A DNA stretch of 64,000 nt, from contig NZ_PTIX01000017.1 in assembly GCF_002934265.1 (NCBI RefSeq), forward strand, positions 104,759 to 168,758, read 5' to 3'. Shown piece by piece: positions 25,863 through 33,958 of the stretch. Source of the DNA: Actinokineospora auranticolor. Lineage in GTDB: Bacteria > Actinomycetota > Actinomycetes > Mycobacteriales > Pseudonocardiaceae. A program made the position numbers and the translations under genes. The notes under the pieces are model-generated. The model saw only the letters and a program-made list of their open reading frames with translations, searched no databases and was not told the DNA's origin. Positions within the stretch are counted from its first letter, which is position 1. The number at the start of each line of letters is the position of its first letter.

Positions 25863-26617
25863 GCCACCGGTCCGCACCGCTCGCACGGCCGGTAGCCCGC
25901 CTGCACCGCCTGGGCGACCGTGCGGAACGCCCGCCGGGAGGCCGCCGGGACCGACCGGATCCGGTCGCACGACGGGTAGCACACGACGCCGTCGTGGCCG
26001 ACCACCGCGCGGCGGGCGTCGGCCAGCGCGCGCATCTCGTCCACATTGGACTCCTCGGCGCGCAACAGGTCCTCCTTGACATCCGCGCCGAAGACGTACT
26101 GCCCCAGGTGGCCGTCGGCGCGAACCACGCGGTGGCACGGGATCAGCACCGGCACGGGGTTGTTGCCCAGCGCGGTGCCGACGGCGCGCACGGCCTTGGG
26201 GCGGCCGATGGCCTTGGCGATCCACGCGTACGGGCGGACCTGGCCGACCGGGATCTCGCGGGTCGCGGTGAGCACGTCCCGCTCGAAGGAGGTCAGCGTG
26301 CGCAGGTCGACCGGCGCCTCCTGGGCGCGCGCGGCGTCGGGGAAGAGCCCGGCGGGCACGGCCGCCACGTGCTGCAGCGGCCGGTTGAACCGCTGGTGGA
26401 AGTGCTCCCGGAAGACCTCGGCCCGGCCGCGCACGGACGCGGCGGTGCGGATGTAGCTGACGCCGACGTCGGTGTAGGCGAGGAACAGCTCGCCGACCGG
26501 GCCGGGGACCGTCGTCCACCGGCCGAACAGCCGGGTGGTCAGGTCGAGGGACAGGGGGGCGGCCAGGCCGCCCAGCGCGGCGGTCAGCTGGTCGGGGGTC
26601 TCGTCGTGGGCCATCAT
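25859..26617 (-). CDS. ogt: Methylated-DNA-[protein]-cysteine S-methyltransferase with C-terminal Ada-type zinc domain
   Basis: 252 aa. The ATG at 26617 has the strong site AAGGAGGT and overlaps the sigma-factor stop. The repair domain has the acceptor Cys in VLIPCHRVV (residue ~161), preceded by YAWIAKAIGRPKAVRAVG. After it, residues ~205-250 hold four Cys in CYPSC and YRPCERC separated by a basic helix, matching the Ada zinc/phosphotriester-repair domain. In Ada that domain is N-terminal, so the order here is reversed. It should remove alkyl groups from O6-guanine; the zinc domain may repair phosphotriesters or signal damage. Confidence 0.92.
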   Translation of the reverse strand: MMAHDETPDQLTAALGGLAAPLSLDLTTRLFGRWTTVPGPVGELFLAYTDVGVSYIRTAASVRGRAEVFREHFHQRFNRPLQHVAAVPAGLFPDAARAQEAPVDLRTLTSFERDVLTATREIPVGQVRPYAWIAKAIGRPKAVRAVGTALGNNPVPVLIPCHRVVRADGHLGQYVFGADVKEDLLRAEESNVDEMRALADARRAVVGHDGVVCYPSCDRIRSVPAASRRAFRTVAQAVQAGYRPCERCGPVA

Positions 26618-27168
26618 CGGACGACCTCCTTCGCGTACTGCTCCCGCAGCCGGGCCAGGCCGCGGGAGATGTGGGACTTCACGGTGCCCTCCGGTGCCGC
26701 CATGACCGCGGCGATCTCGGCCACGGGCAGGTCGACGACGTGCCGCAGCACCACGGCGACCCGCTGGTTCTCGGGCAGGGTCGAGACCAGCGCGGCCAGC
26801 TCGCCGCGGGTCTCGGCGTCCGCCACCTGCTGCTCCACGCTGGGGCCTGCCGTGGCCCGCTCGGGCAGCTCGGCGACGGCGACCACCGGCCGCCTGCTCG
26901 CCGCGCGAACGGTGTTGCGCCAGGTGTTGAGCAGGATCGTGAGCAGCCACGACCGGGGGCGCAGGGCGAGGATGCGGGACCGGTCGTAGCCGCGCAGCGC
27001 GTGGTAGGCGCGCAGGAAGCACTCGGCGGCCAGGTCCTCGGCGTCCCGGCCGCCGACCCGCAGGGCGACCGAGAGCACCACCCGCTGGTGGGTGCGGACC
27101 AACTCGGCGAACCCCGCGTCGAGGTCGTCGGCGATGGCGGCGAGGACGGCCGCGTCTGGGTCGGTCAT
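26614..27168 (-). CDS. ECF-type RNA polymerase sigma factor
   Basis: 184 aa from the ATG at 27168; longer readings are Pro/Arg-rich and not sigma-like. Region 2 includes FAELVRTHQRVVLSVALRV and DAEDLAAECFLRAYHALRGY, and region 4 ends with AVMAAPEGTVKSHISRGLAR. No anti-sigma gene is adjacent; its stop overlaps the ogt start, so it probably drives or responds to an alkylation or other stress regulon that includes ogt. Confidence 0.92.
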   Translation of the reverse strand: MTDPDAAVLAAIADDLDAGFAELVRTHQRVVLSVALRVGGRDAEDLAAECFLRAYHALRGYDRSRILALRPRSWLLTILLNTWRNTVRAASRRPVVAVAELPERATAGPSVEQQVADAETRGELAALVSTLPENQRVAVVLRHVVDLPVAEIAAVMAAPEGTVKSHISRGLARLREQYAKEVVR

Positions 27169-27567
27169 ACCAGGTGAACACCGCCACCGCGCCAGCCGTT
27201 GCACCCGCGCCTCGGGTCGACCGCAGGGTACCGCCTGTGGGGCGCCCTCGCGGACCGGACCGAGCTGGGCGCCCGGGTCCCCGGAAGTGGTCGTGGCGCG
27301 ACTACGGGTGGGGCAGGCAGCGCGGCCCCGGGTCGTTGCGACGACGTGGGAGCACTCGGTAACGGGGGCGGGACTCCCTGTTCGGGCGAAAACCCGCACG
27401 CCTCGCTCGGCTGCCCGGTCGCCACCACGGAGCCCGACTCCGGGTTACGATGCCCAGGCCCGTGGACAACTCGCTGGACGACGGTGTGGTGGCGTGGATT
27501 GCCCGGCCGGTCGCGTGTCGAGGAGTTGGGTGCCCCTGTCGGTGCGGGGTGGATGAGGGGGTAGTCG
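27169..27567. other. Gene-free interval (399 bp)
   Basis: Lies between the divergent starts of the sigma factor and the small membrane protein, so it holds both promoters. No frame has a good ribosome-binding site. I see no strong palindrome. Confidence 0.5.
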
Positions 27568-27942
27568 ATGTTCATCGCCATGGTGGGCGTCGTGGTCGCG
27601 GTGGTGCTGTTGTGGCACCTGTTCGCGGTGGTCGCGAGACGGACCGGCGAGGTGGCGCGTCCGTGGGGCATCCGGGCGAAGGCGACCCTGATCGGCGCGA
27701 CCGCGGTGTGCGCCTTCAGTGCCCTGAAGGTGTTCGGCAGCGGAACCGACTACCGCTGCCTCTACCCGGACCCGTCCCACGGGCCCACCTACCTTCCCCA
27801 GCGGTGGCCGTGCGGGGAGATCTTCGAACAGGTTCCCGGTTTCATCAACACGTTGTTCTTCGTCCTGCTCGCCGCCTTCGCCGCTTGGGTCGTGATCGCG
27901 ACGCCCGGCCGCGCACAGGACTCGGACGACGAGCGCGACTGA
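27568..27942 (+). CDS. Small membrane protein, function unknown
   Basis: 124 aa. Hydrophobic segments at residues ~2-22, ~40-56 and ~90-110 with a loop of ~35 residues containing two Cys (YRCLYPDPSHG and RWPCGEIFEQ), which could form an extracellular disulphide. The C-terminus is short and acidic (DSDDERD). It ends 12 bp before the convergent reductase gene and marks the left boundary of the biosynthetic cluster. Confidence 0.8.
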   Translation: MFIAMVGVVVAVVLLWHLFAVVARRTGEVARPWGIRAKATLIGATAVCAFSALKVFGSGTDYRCLYPDPSHGPTYLPQRWPCGEIFEQVPGFINTLFFVLLAAFAAWVVIATPGRAQDSDDERD

Positions 27943-27954
27943 TCCGCCCACGGG

Positions 27955-28857
27955 TCACAGGTCCAGGACGAGCCTGCCCCGGCCGCGCGACACGCAGATC
28001 ATCATCGTCTTGCCGGACTCCTGCTCCGCCGCCGACAACACCGAGTCCCGGTGGTCGACCACGCCGTCCAGCACCGTCGTCTCGCAGGTGCCGCACGTGC
28101 CCTCGCCGCACGACGACACCACCGGGATCCCGCTCTCCTCCACGACCTCCAGCACGCTCACGTCAGCGGGCACACTCAACACCTGCCCGGTCGACGCGAC
28201 CTCCACCTCAAACCCCGAGCGCTCCCCCGAGTCCTCCCGGGGCGCGAACCGCTCCACCCGCAGGGAGCCCGTCGGCCAGGAGGCGCAGGCTTGTTCGACC
28301 GCGCCGAGCAGTCCTTCGGGACCACAGCAGTAAACCGCGGTGTCGGGTGTGGGGTTTCCCAGTTCGACGTCCAAGTCCAGCAAGCCGAGCTCGTCCTGCG
28401 GCCACAGCACGACCCGGTCACCGAAGCGCTCCACCAGTTCCCGGGCGAAGGCCATGCTCGCCAGGGACCGACCCCCGTACACCAGCCGCCAGTCGACGCA
28501 GCGGTCGAGCATCGGCAGCAACGGTGTGATCCCGATGCCGCCCGCGATGAACAGGTGCCGCTCGGCGGGTACCAGTGCGAAGTTGTTGCGGGGCGGGCTG
28601 ATCCGCACGATGTCGCCGACCCGCAGGGCGTGCATGAAGCGGGAGCCGCCGCGGCCCGCGGGGGCGTTGAGGACGGCGATGCGGTACCGGTCCGCCCCGA
28701 CCTCCCCGCACAGCGAGTACTGCCGCAGCACACCCGCGCCGACCTCGACGTCGATGTGCGCGCCCGGCTCCCAGGCGGGCAGGTTGATACCCGCCAGGTC
28801 CAGGGCCACCACCCCGTCCGCCACCACCGAGCGGGACGCGACCGCTACCTCGATCAC
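27955..28857 (-). CDS. PDR/VanB-type flavin and 2Fe-2S reductase
   Basis: 300 aa from the GTG at 28857, overlapping the accC stop (GTGA). Domain order: FMN-binding barrel with RQYSLCG (residues ~45-51), NAD-binding domain with GGIGITPLLPM and YCCGPEG, then a plant-type 2Fe-2S ferredoxin domain with SSCGEGTCGTC and a fourth Cys in ICVSRGRG. This is the phthalate-dioxygenase-reductase order. Such proteins pass electrons from NAD(P)H to oxygenases. As the last gene of the lipid-synthase operon it is a good candidate donor for the cluster's P450s or diiron enzymes, though no partner is proven. Confidence 0.92.
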   Translation of the reverse strand: MIEVAVASRSVVADGVVALDLAGINLPAWEPGAHIDVEVGAGVLRQYSLCGEVGADRYRIAVLNAPAGRGGSRFMHALRVGDIVRISPPRNNFALVPAERHLFIAGGIGITPLLPMLDRCVDWRLVYGGRSLASMAFARELVERFGDRVVLWPQDELGLLDLDVELGNPTPDTAVYCCGPEGLLGAVEQACASWPTGSLRVERFAPREDSGERSGFEVEVASTGQVLSVPADVSVLEVVEESGIPVVSSCGEGTCGTCETTVLDGVVDHRDSVLSAAEQESGKTMMICVSRGRGRLVLDL

Positions 28858-30212
28858 CGGGATCCTCCGAACAGCATGTCCCCCACCAACGACGTGTCGT
28901 GCTTGCCTTCCCGGAACACCGGGTTGTCCATCACCGAGTGCAGGAACTCCGCGGTGGTCGCCGCGCCCGGGCCGTCGACGCGCAGTTCGGTCAGGGCGGC
29001 GCGCATGCGGGCCAGGGCGACCGCGCGGTCCGGGCCCCAGACGACGACCTTGGCCAGGAGGGAGTCGTAGGCCGACGGGATGCGGTAGCCGTCGAACAGG
29101 TGGGTGTCGACGCGGACGAAGGGGCCGCCCGGGGCGACGAAGGACCGCACGGTCGCGGGGGCGGGCGCGAAGCCGCGGGCCGGGTCCTCGGCGTTGATCC
29201 GGCACTCGATCGAGTGGCCGGCACACGCCACGTCCTCCTGCCCGTAGCCCAGCGGCTGCCCGGCCGCCACGCGCAGCTGCTCCGCCACCAGGTCCAGGCG
29301 GGTCACCATCTCGGTCACCGGGTGCTCCACCTGGAGGCGGCAGTTGACCTCCATGAAGTAGTACCGGTTCTCGGTGTCCACGAGGAACTCGAACGTCCCG
29401 GCACCCACGTACCCGGCAGCCACGGTCGCACGGACCGCGGCGGCGCCCATCTCGGCGACCAGCGAGTCCGGCAGGCCCGGCGGCGGCGACTCCTCCACCA
29501 GCTTCTGGTGCCTGCGCTGCACCGAGCAGTCGCGGGCGCCCAGGTGGACGGCGTTGCGGTACCGGTCGGCCAGCACCTGGATCTCCACGTGCCGGGCCGA
29601 CTCCAGGTACCGCTCGACGTACACCCGCCCGTCGCCGAACACCGCCTGGGCGTCGAGCCGGGTGTCGCGGTAGGCGCGGGCGAAGTCGGCGGCGTCGCGC
29701 ACGATGCGCATGCCGCGGCCGCCGCCGCCCGCCGCGGCCTTGATGATGACCGGGTAGCCGATGCTGTCCGCAAGCGCTTGCGCCTCGGTGACCGTGTCGA
29801 TGGCCTCGGTGCTGCCGGGCAGCAGCGGGAGCCCCGCCTGGACCATCATCGAGCGGGCCACGGCCTTGTCGCCCAGCTTCTGCATCACCGCGGCGGGCGG
29901 GCCGATGAACACGATGCCCTCGTCCTCGCACACCTCGGCGAAGTCCGGGTTCTCCGACAGGAACCCGTAGCCGGGGTGGATCGCCTCGGCACCGGTCCGC
30001 TTGGCCGCCTCGATCACCGCCGGGATGTGCAGGTAGCTGCCCCGCGACGGCGGCGGTCCGATGTGGACGGACTCGTCGGCGAACCGGACCACGGCCGAGT
30101 CGCGGTCGGCCGTCGAGTAGACCGCGACCGTGCGGATGCCCAGTTCGCGGCAGGTGCGGGCGACCCGGAGCGCGATCTCACCGCGGTTGGCGATGAGGAC
30201 GGTGCCGAACAT
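28854..30212 (-). CDS. accC: Biotin carboxylase AccC of a dedicated acetyl-CoA carboxylase
   Basis: 452 aa, the normal length of a stand-alone AccC with no fused biotin domain. The start is typical (VLIANRGEIALRVARTCREL), followed by the ATP-grasp Gly-rich loop KAAAGGGGRGMRIV and the active-site region MEVNCRLQVEHPVTE. It carboxylates the biotin on AccB. The ATG shares a base with the accB stop (TGATG). Actinobacteria normally use long fused AccA3-type subunits for primary metabolism, so a separate AccB/AccC/AccDA set here points to pathway-specific malonyl-CoA supply. Confidence 0.95.
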   Translation of the reverse strand: MFGTVLIANRGEIALRVARTCRELGIRTVAVYSTADRDSAVVRFADESVHIGPPPSRGSYLHIPAVIEAAKRTGAEAIHPGYGFLSENPDFAEVCEDEGIVFIGPPAAVMQKLGDKAVARSMMVQAGLPLLPGSTEAIDTVTEAQALADSIGYPVIIKAAAGGGGRGMRIVRDAADFARAYRDTRLDAQAVFGDGRVYVERYLESARHVEIQVLADRYRNAVHLGARDCSVQRRHQKLVEESPPPGLPDSLVAEMGAAAVRATVAAGYVGAGTFEFLVDTENRYYFMEVNCRLQVEHPVTEMVTRLDLVAEQLRVAAGQPLGYGQEDVACAGHSIECRINAEDPARGFAPAPATVRSFVAPGGPFVRVDTHLFDGYRIPSAYDSLLAKVVVWGPDRAVALARMRAALTELRVDGPGAATTAEFLHSVMDNPVFREGKHDTSLVGDMLFGGSR

Positions 30213-30715
30213 CAGGCCGTCTCCGGGGTGTAGGCCAGCAGCGCCTCGCCGTACTCGACCGGGGTCCCGTCGGCGACCAGCAGCTCCACCACGCGCCCGG
30301 CGCCGTCCGCCTCGACGGGGATCATCAGCTTCATCGCCTCGACGATGCCGATCTGCTGCCCGGGCGCGACCACGCTGCCCTCGGTGACGAACGGGTCCGC
30401 GCCCGGCTCCGGCGACCGGTAGAACACGCCGACGGTCGGCGACGACACGTGCCGCACCGCCACCTCGGGCTCGGCGACGACCTCGGCCGCGCGCGGTGCC
30501 AACGCCAGCACGGGGGCGGGCACCTCGGCCGGGCCGATCGACGGGGCGACGGCGACCACGGTGTCCGCGAAGGACAGTTCGACGCCGACCTCGCCCGCGG
30601 TCACCTTGATCCAGCTCACCGGCCGCGCCGACTGCGCGCACAGCGCGAGCGCGTTGGCCCGCACGGCGTCCAACACCTGCTCCGGGCTGCCCACGGCGCT
30701 CTCCATGGCGGTCAT
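30212..30715 (-). CDS. accB: Biotin carboxyl carrier protein AccB
   Basis: 167 aa from the ATG at 30715 (TGATG overlap with the accDA stop). The C-terminal biotinyl domain has VEAMKLMIPVEA with the biotinylated Lys at about residue 128. The N-terminal half is variable and the Ala/Pro/Val-rich region before the biotinyl domain is a flexible linker. It shuttles carboxybiotin between AccC and the AccD-AccA carboxyltransferase of the same operon. Confidence 0.95.
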   Translation of the reverse strand: MTAMESAVGSPEQVLDAVRANALALCAQSARPVSWIKVTAGEVGVELSFADTVVAVAPSIGPAEVPAPVLALAPRAAEVVAEPEVAVRHVSSPTVGVFYRSPEPGADPFVTEGSVVAPGQQIGIVEAMKLMIPVEADGAGRVVELLVADGTPVEYGEALLAYTPETA

Positions 30716-32406
30716 CAGGCGCTCTCCCTCTCTGCGATGTCCTGGTCGAGCAGGTCCGGGGCGGTGACGCCGAACCGGCGGAAGCGGGCGTGGCGGCGCG
30801 GGACGAGGTTCATCGCGTCCAGCGGCATGAGCGCCCGCAGGGTGCTGGTCAGCGCGGTGCGCATCGCGGCGGCGGCGAACCCGTGGTCGGTGTGCGCGCC
30901 GCCCTCGGGTTCGGGCACCACGCCGTCGACGACGCCCTGCTCCAGCAGGTACCGCGCGTCGACCCGCAGCGCTTCCGCCGCCTTGGGCGCCGCGGCGGCG
31001 TCCTTCCACAGGATGGCCGCGCAGCCCTCCGGGGTGATCACCGAGTACATCGCGTTGGCGCACATCAGGACCCGGTTCGCGACGGCCAGCGCGAGCGCGC
31101 CGCCGCTGCCGCCCTCACCGGTCACCACCGCGACGGACGGCACCGGCAGACCGGCCATGAGCCGCAGGTTCTCCGCGATGGCGACCGCCTGCCCGTCGGT
31201 TTCCGCGTCGACACCCGGGTACGCGCCCGCCGTGTCGATGAACGTCACCAGCGGCAGCCCGAGCTTGGCCGCGATCCGCATGAGCCGCGCGGCCTTCCGG
31301 TACCCGGCGGGGCTGGGCATGCCGTAGTTGCGCTCGGCCAGTTCGGCGGCGGTGCGGCCCTTCTGCGTGCCGACCACGACGACGGGGATGTCGTCGAGGT
31401 AGGCGAGTCCGCCGACGATCGCCTTGCAGTCGGCCGCGCGCCGGTCGCCGTGGAGTTCGACGAAGCCGTGCGTGACCAGGTTGATGTAGTCCACAGTGGT
31501 CGGTCGTCCGAGGGTCCTGGCCAGCCGCACGACCTCCCACGGGTGCCGCTCCGGCAGGTGGGCCGGATCGGTGATCAGCTCGGGACCGGCCTCGCCCGGA
31601 CTCGCCTCACCGCGCCGAGACGCGACCGCGAGGATCCGGGCGATGGTTGGGCGGAGCTGGTCGCGGGTCCGGATGACGTCGACGATGCCGTGCTCCAACA
31701 GGAACTCCGCAGTCTGCAGGCCCTCGGGCAACTTCTGCCGGATCGTCTGCTCGATGACCCGAGGGCCCGCGAAGCCGAGGCGCGCACCGGGTTCGGCGAT
31801 GATGACGTCGCTGAGCGTGGCGAAGGACGCGGCGACACCGCCGAAGGTCGGGTCGGTGACCAGGGTCAGCGTGAGGATGCCCGCCTCGTCGAGCTGGCCG
31901 AGCGCCTGGCTGGTCTTGGCCATCTGCATGAGGGAGATGACGCCCTCCTGCATCCGCGCCCCGCCGGACGCGGTGACCAGCAGCAGCGGTGTGCGCTCGC
32001 GCAGCGCGGTCTCGGCGGCCTGGGTGATCGCCTCGCCGACGGCCGCGCCCAGGCTGCCGCCCAGGAAGCGGAAGTCCATGACGGCGGCGATGACCGCGTG
32101 CCCGCCGATCGTGCCGCGCGCGCAGACCACGGCCTCGTCGAGACCGGTGGCGGAGCGGGCCGTGCGCAGCCGCTCGGGGTAGGCGACGGAGTCGACGAAC
32201 CGCAGCGGGTCGTGGTCACCGACCGCGAGGTCGAGCAGCCGCAGCGAGCCCTCGTCGAGCAGGTGCGAGAGCCGTTCGGGGGCGTTGAGCACGGCGTGGT
32301 GGCCGCAGTGCGGGCAGACCTTGGCCGCGCGGGCGAAGCGCCTGCCGTAGACCATCTCGCGGCAGCCCGGGCAGAGCAGCCACACCGATCCTCGGGGTTC
32401 GGTCAC
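30715..32406 (-). CDS. accDA: Acetyl-CoA carboxylase carboxyltransferase, AccD-AccA fusion
   Basis: 563 aa joining both carboxyltransferase halves in one chain. The N-terminal beta part has the four-Cys zinc ribbon (CPGC at ~12-15 and CPHC at ~32-35) and [13 protein letters not shown]. The C-terminal alpha part starts around residue 290 and includes [13 protein letters not shown] and [18 protein letters not shown]. It transfers the carboxyl group from biotin to acetyl-CoA to make malonyl-CoA for the neighbouring synthase. It is 10 bp after the pfaD-like gene. Confidence 0.93.
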   Translation of the reverse strand: MTEPRGSVWLLCPGCREMVYGRRFARAAKVCPHCGHHAVLNAPERLSHLLDEGSLRLLDLAVGDHDPLRFVDSVAYPERLRTARSATGLDEAVVCARGTIGGHAVIAAVMDFRFLGGSLGAAVGEAITQAAETALRERTPLLLVTASGGARMQEGVISLMQMAKTSQALGQLDEAGILTLTLVTDPTFGGVAASFATLSDVIIAEPGARLGFAGPRVIEQTIRQKLPEGLQTAEFLLEHGIVDVIRTRDQLRPTIARILAVASRRGEASPGEAGPELITDPAHLPERHPWEVVRLARTLGRPTTVDYINLVTHGFVELHGDRRAADCKAIVGGLAYLDDIPVVVVGTQKGRTAAELAERNYGMPSPAGYRKAARLMRIAAKLGLPLVTFIDTAGAYPGVDAETDGQAVAIAENLRLMAGLPVPSVAVVTGEGGSGGALALAVANRVLMCANAMYSVITPEGCAAILWKDAAAAPKAAEALRVDARYLLEQGVVDGVVPEPEGGAHTDHGFAAAAMRTALTSTLRALMPLDAMNLVPRRHARFRRFGVTAPDLLDQDIAERESA

Positions 32407-32416
32407 CGTGTCCTCC

Positions 32417-33958
32417 TCAGGGAGCCGGGCGGTAGGTCGTGCACGCGGCGGGCAGCCGGACGCCCGCGCCGGTCAGCGCCGAGACCCGGGCGGCGAACGC
32501 GGCGCCGCGCATGAGCTGCGCGGCCACGTCGGCGACCGCGCGGTTCTCGACCGGCGCCAGGAACGTCCCGGCGGCCCAGGAGTTGAACGCGCCCATGGCG
32601 GGCCCGCACCAGACCTGGTAGTCGGCGGCGCGCTCGGGGTCGCCGGACATGCTCCACCGGGAGGAGAGGCCCAGGTACCAGCGGAAGATGAGCGCCATGC
32701 GGCGCTTCTCGTTGCCCTCGGCGCGCGCGACCTGCTCGGGGTCACGGGCGCTGAAGTACTCGACCGTGTCGGCCCAGACGTCCTCCAGCGGGCGGCGGAA
32801 GACCTTCTGCTCCAGCTCGGCCCGGTCCCGGGGCGGGATCGAGTCGATGCCGTCGTGGCGGCGGTAGAGGTCGAACAGCTTCTTGGCGCGCCCGACGAAC
32901 ATCGTGCCGCGCTTGAGGACCTGCACGTCGACGCCGAGCTCGAACATGTCCGACGACGGCGCCATCTCGCAGTCGGTGACGTCCGCGGTGGCCAGCAGGC
33001 GCTTGACCGCGGGCGACTGGCCGGACTCCACGGTGGACTGGTTGACCGAGCCGGTGACCACGTAGGCGGCGCCCATCGCGAACGCGGCGAAGGCGGCGGA
33101 CGGGGTGCCGATGCCGCCCGCGGCGCCGACGCGGACCTGCTTGGCGTAGCCGAGCGCGGACTGGAGGGAGTCGCGCAGGCGCAGGAGTTCGGGCAGCAGG
33201 ACCGGGAGCGGGCGGCGGTCGGTGTGACCACCGGAGTCCGCCTCGGCCGTGATGTCGTCGGCGACCGGCACGGACCGGGCCAGCTCGGCCTGCTCGTGCG
33301 TGATGTCACCCGCCTCGACCAGGCCGCGCAGGATGGAGTCGGGGGCGGGGCGGATGAAGCGCTCGGCGACCTCGGCGCGGGAAACCTTGGCGATGACCCG
33401 GTTCTCGACGCCGCGCTCGCGGGACAGGCCGCTGGCCCGGTACCGGACGATCTGCGGTGTCAGGTCGAGGAACGCCGACGCCTCGACGCAGCGGACCTTG
33501 TGCTCGAGGCACAGGTCCACCGTGGAGCGCTCCATGGCGAGTTCGCTGGGGCTGTGGATGAGGTTGCAGGAGAAGGGCGCGCCCGGGGCTTCCCGGGCGA
33601 TCTCCTGGAGGGCCTCGGCGACGCGTCCGGGGACCGTGGAGGCGGCGCCGTAGGAGGCGAGGTAGCCCGCGCGGGCCATGGCGGCGACGAGCCGGGGGGA
33701 CGCGATGCCGTTGGCCATGGCGCCCGCCATGTAGGCCAGGCGGACGCCGTGGTCGCGGGTGAAGTCCGGCGCGCCCAGGCGTTCCGGGGTCATCGGGGGG
33801 ACCGCGGCCAGGACCGTGCCGGACGAGCGGGCGACGCGCTCGTCGTTGGTCGCGCCCACCCCGCCCTGCGCCACGACGAAGCAGGGCCGTTCCAGGTCGG
33901 CGAGCACCGAGTAGACCTCGGCGGCGGTGCGGGCCAGGGGTTGGGTCAGCGCGGTCAT
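32417..33958 (-). CDS. pfaD: PfaD-family enoyl reductase of a secondary-lipid synthase
   Basis: 513 aa from the ATG at 33958, overlapping the stop of the dehydratase gene (ATGA). It is a TIM-barrel flavoprotein of the PfaD group (related to nitronate monooxygenase): [15 protein letters not shown] near the start, [19 protein letters not shown], then the FMN-phosphate loop [20 protein letters not shown] and [14 protein letters not shown]. PfaD acts in trans as the enoyl-ACP reductase of PUFA synthases, so some rounds of chain extension should be fully reduced. The length matches PfaD. This gene is the clearest marker that the locus is PUFA-synthase-like rather than a modular polyketide synthase. 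Confidence 0.93.
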   Translation of the reverse strand: MTALTQPLARTAAEVYSVLADLERPCFVVAQGGVGATNDERVARSSGTVLAAVPPMTPERLGAPDFTRDHGVRLAYMAGAMANGIASPRLVAAMARAGYLASYGAASTVPGRVAEALQEIAREAPGAPFSCNLIHSPSELAMERSTVDLCLEHKVRCVEASAFLDLTPQIVRYRASGLSRERGVENRVIAKVSRAEVAERFIRPAPDSILRGLVEAGDITHEQAELARSVPVADDITAEADSGGHTDRRPLPVLLPELLRLRDSLQSALGYAKQVRVGAAGGIGTPSAAFAAFAMGAAYVVTGSVNQSTVESGQSPAVKRLLATADVTDCEMAPSSDMFELGVDVQVLKRGTMFVGRAKKLFDLYRRHDGIDSIPPRDRAELEQKVFRRPLEDVWADTVEYFSARDPEQVARAEGNEKRRMALIFRWYLGLSSRWSMSGDPERAADYQVWCGPAMGAFNSWAAGTFLAPVENRAVADVAAQLMRGAAFAARVSALTGAGVRLPAACTTYRPAP

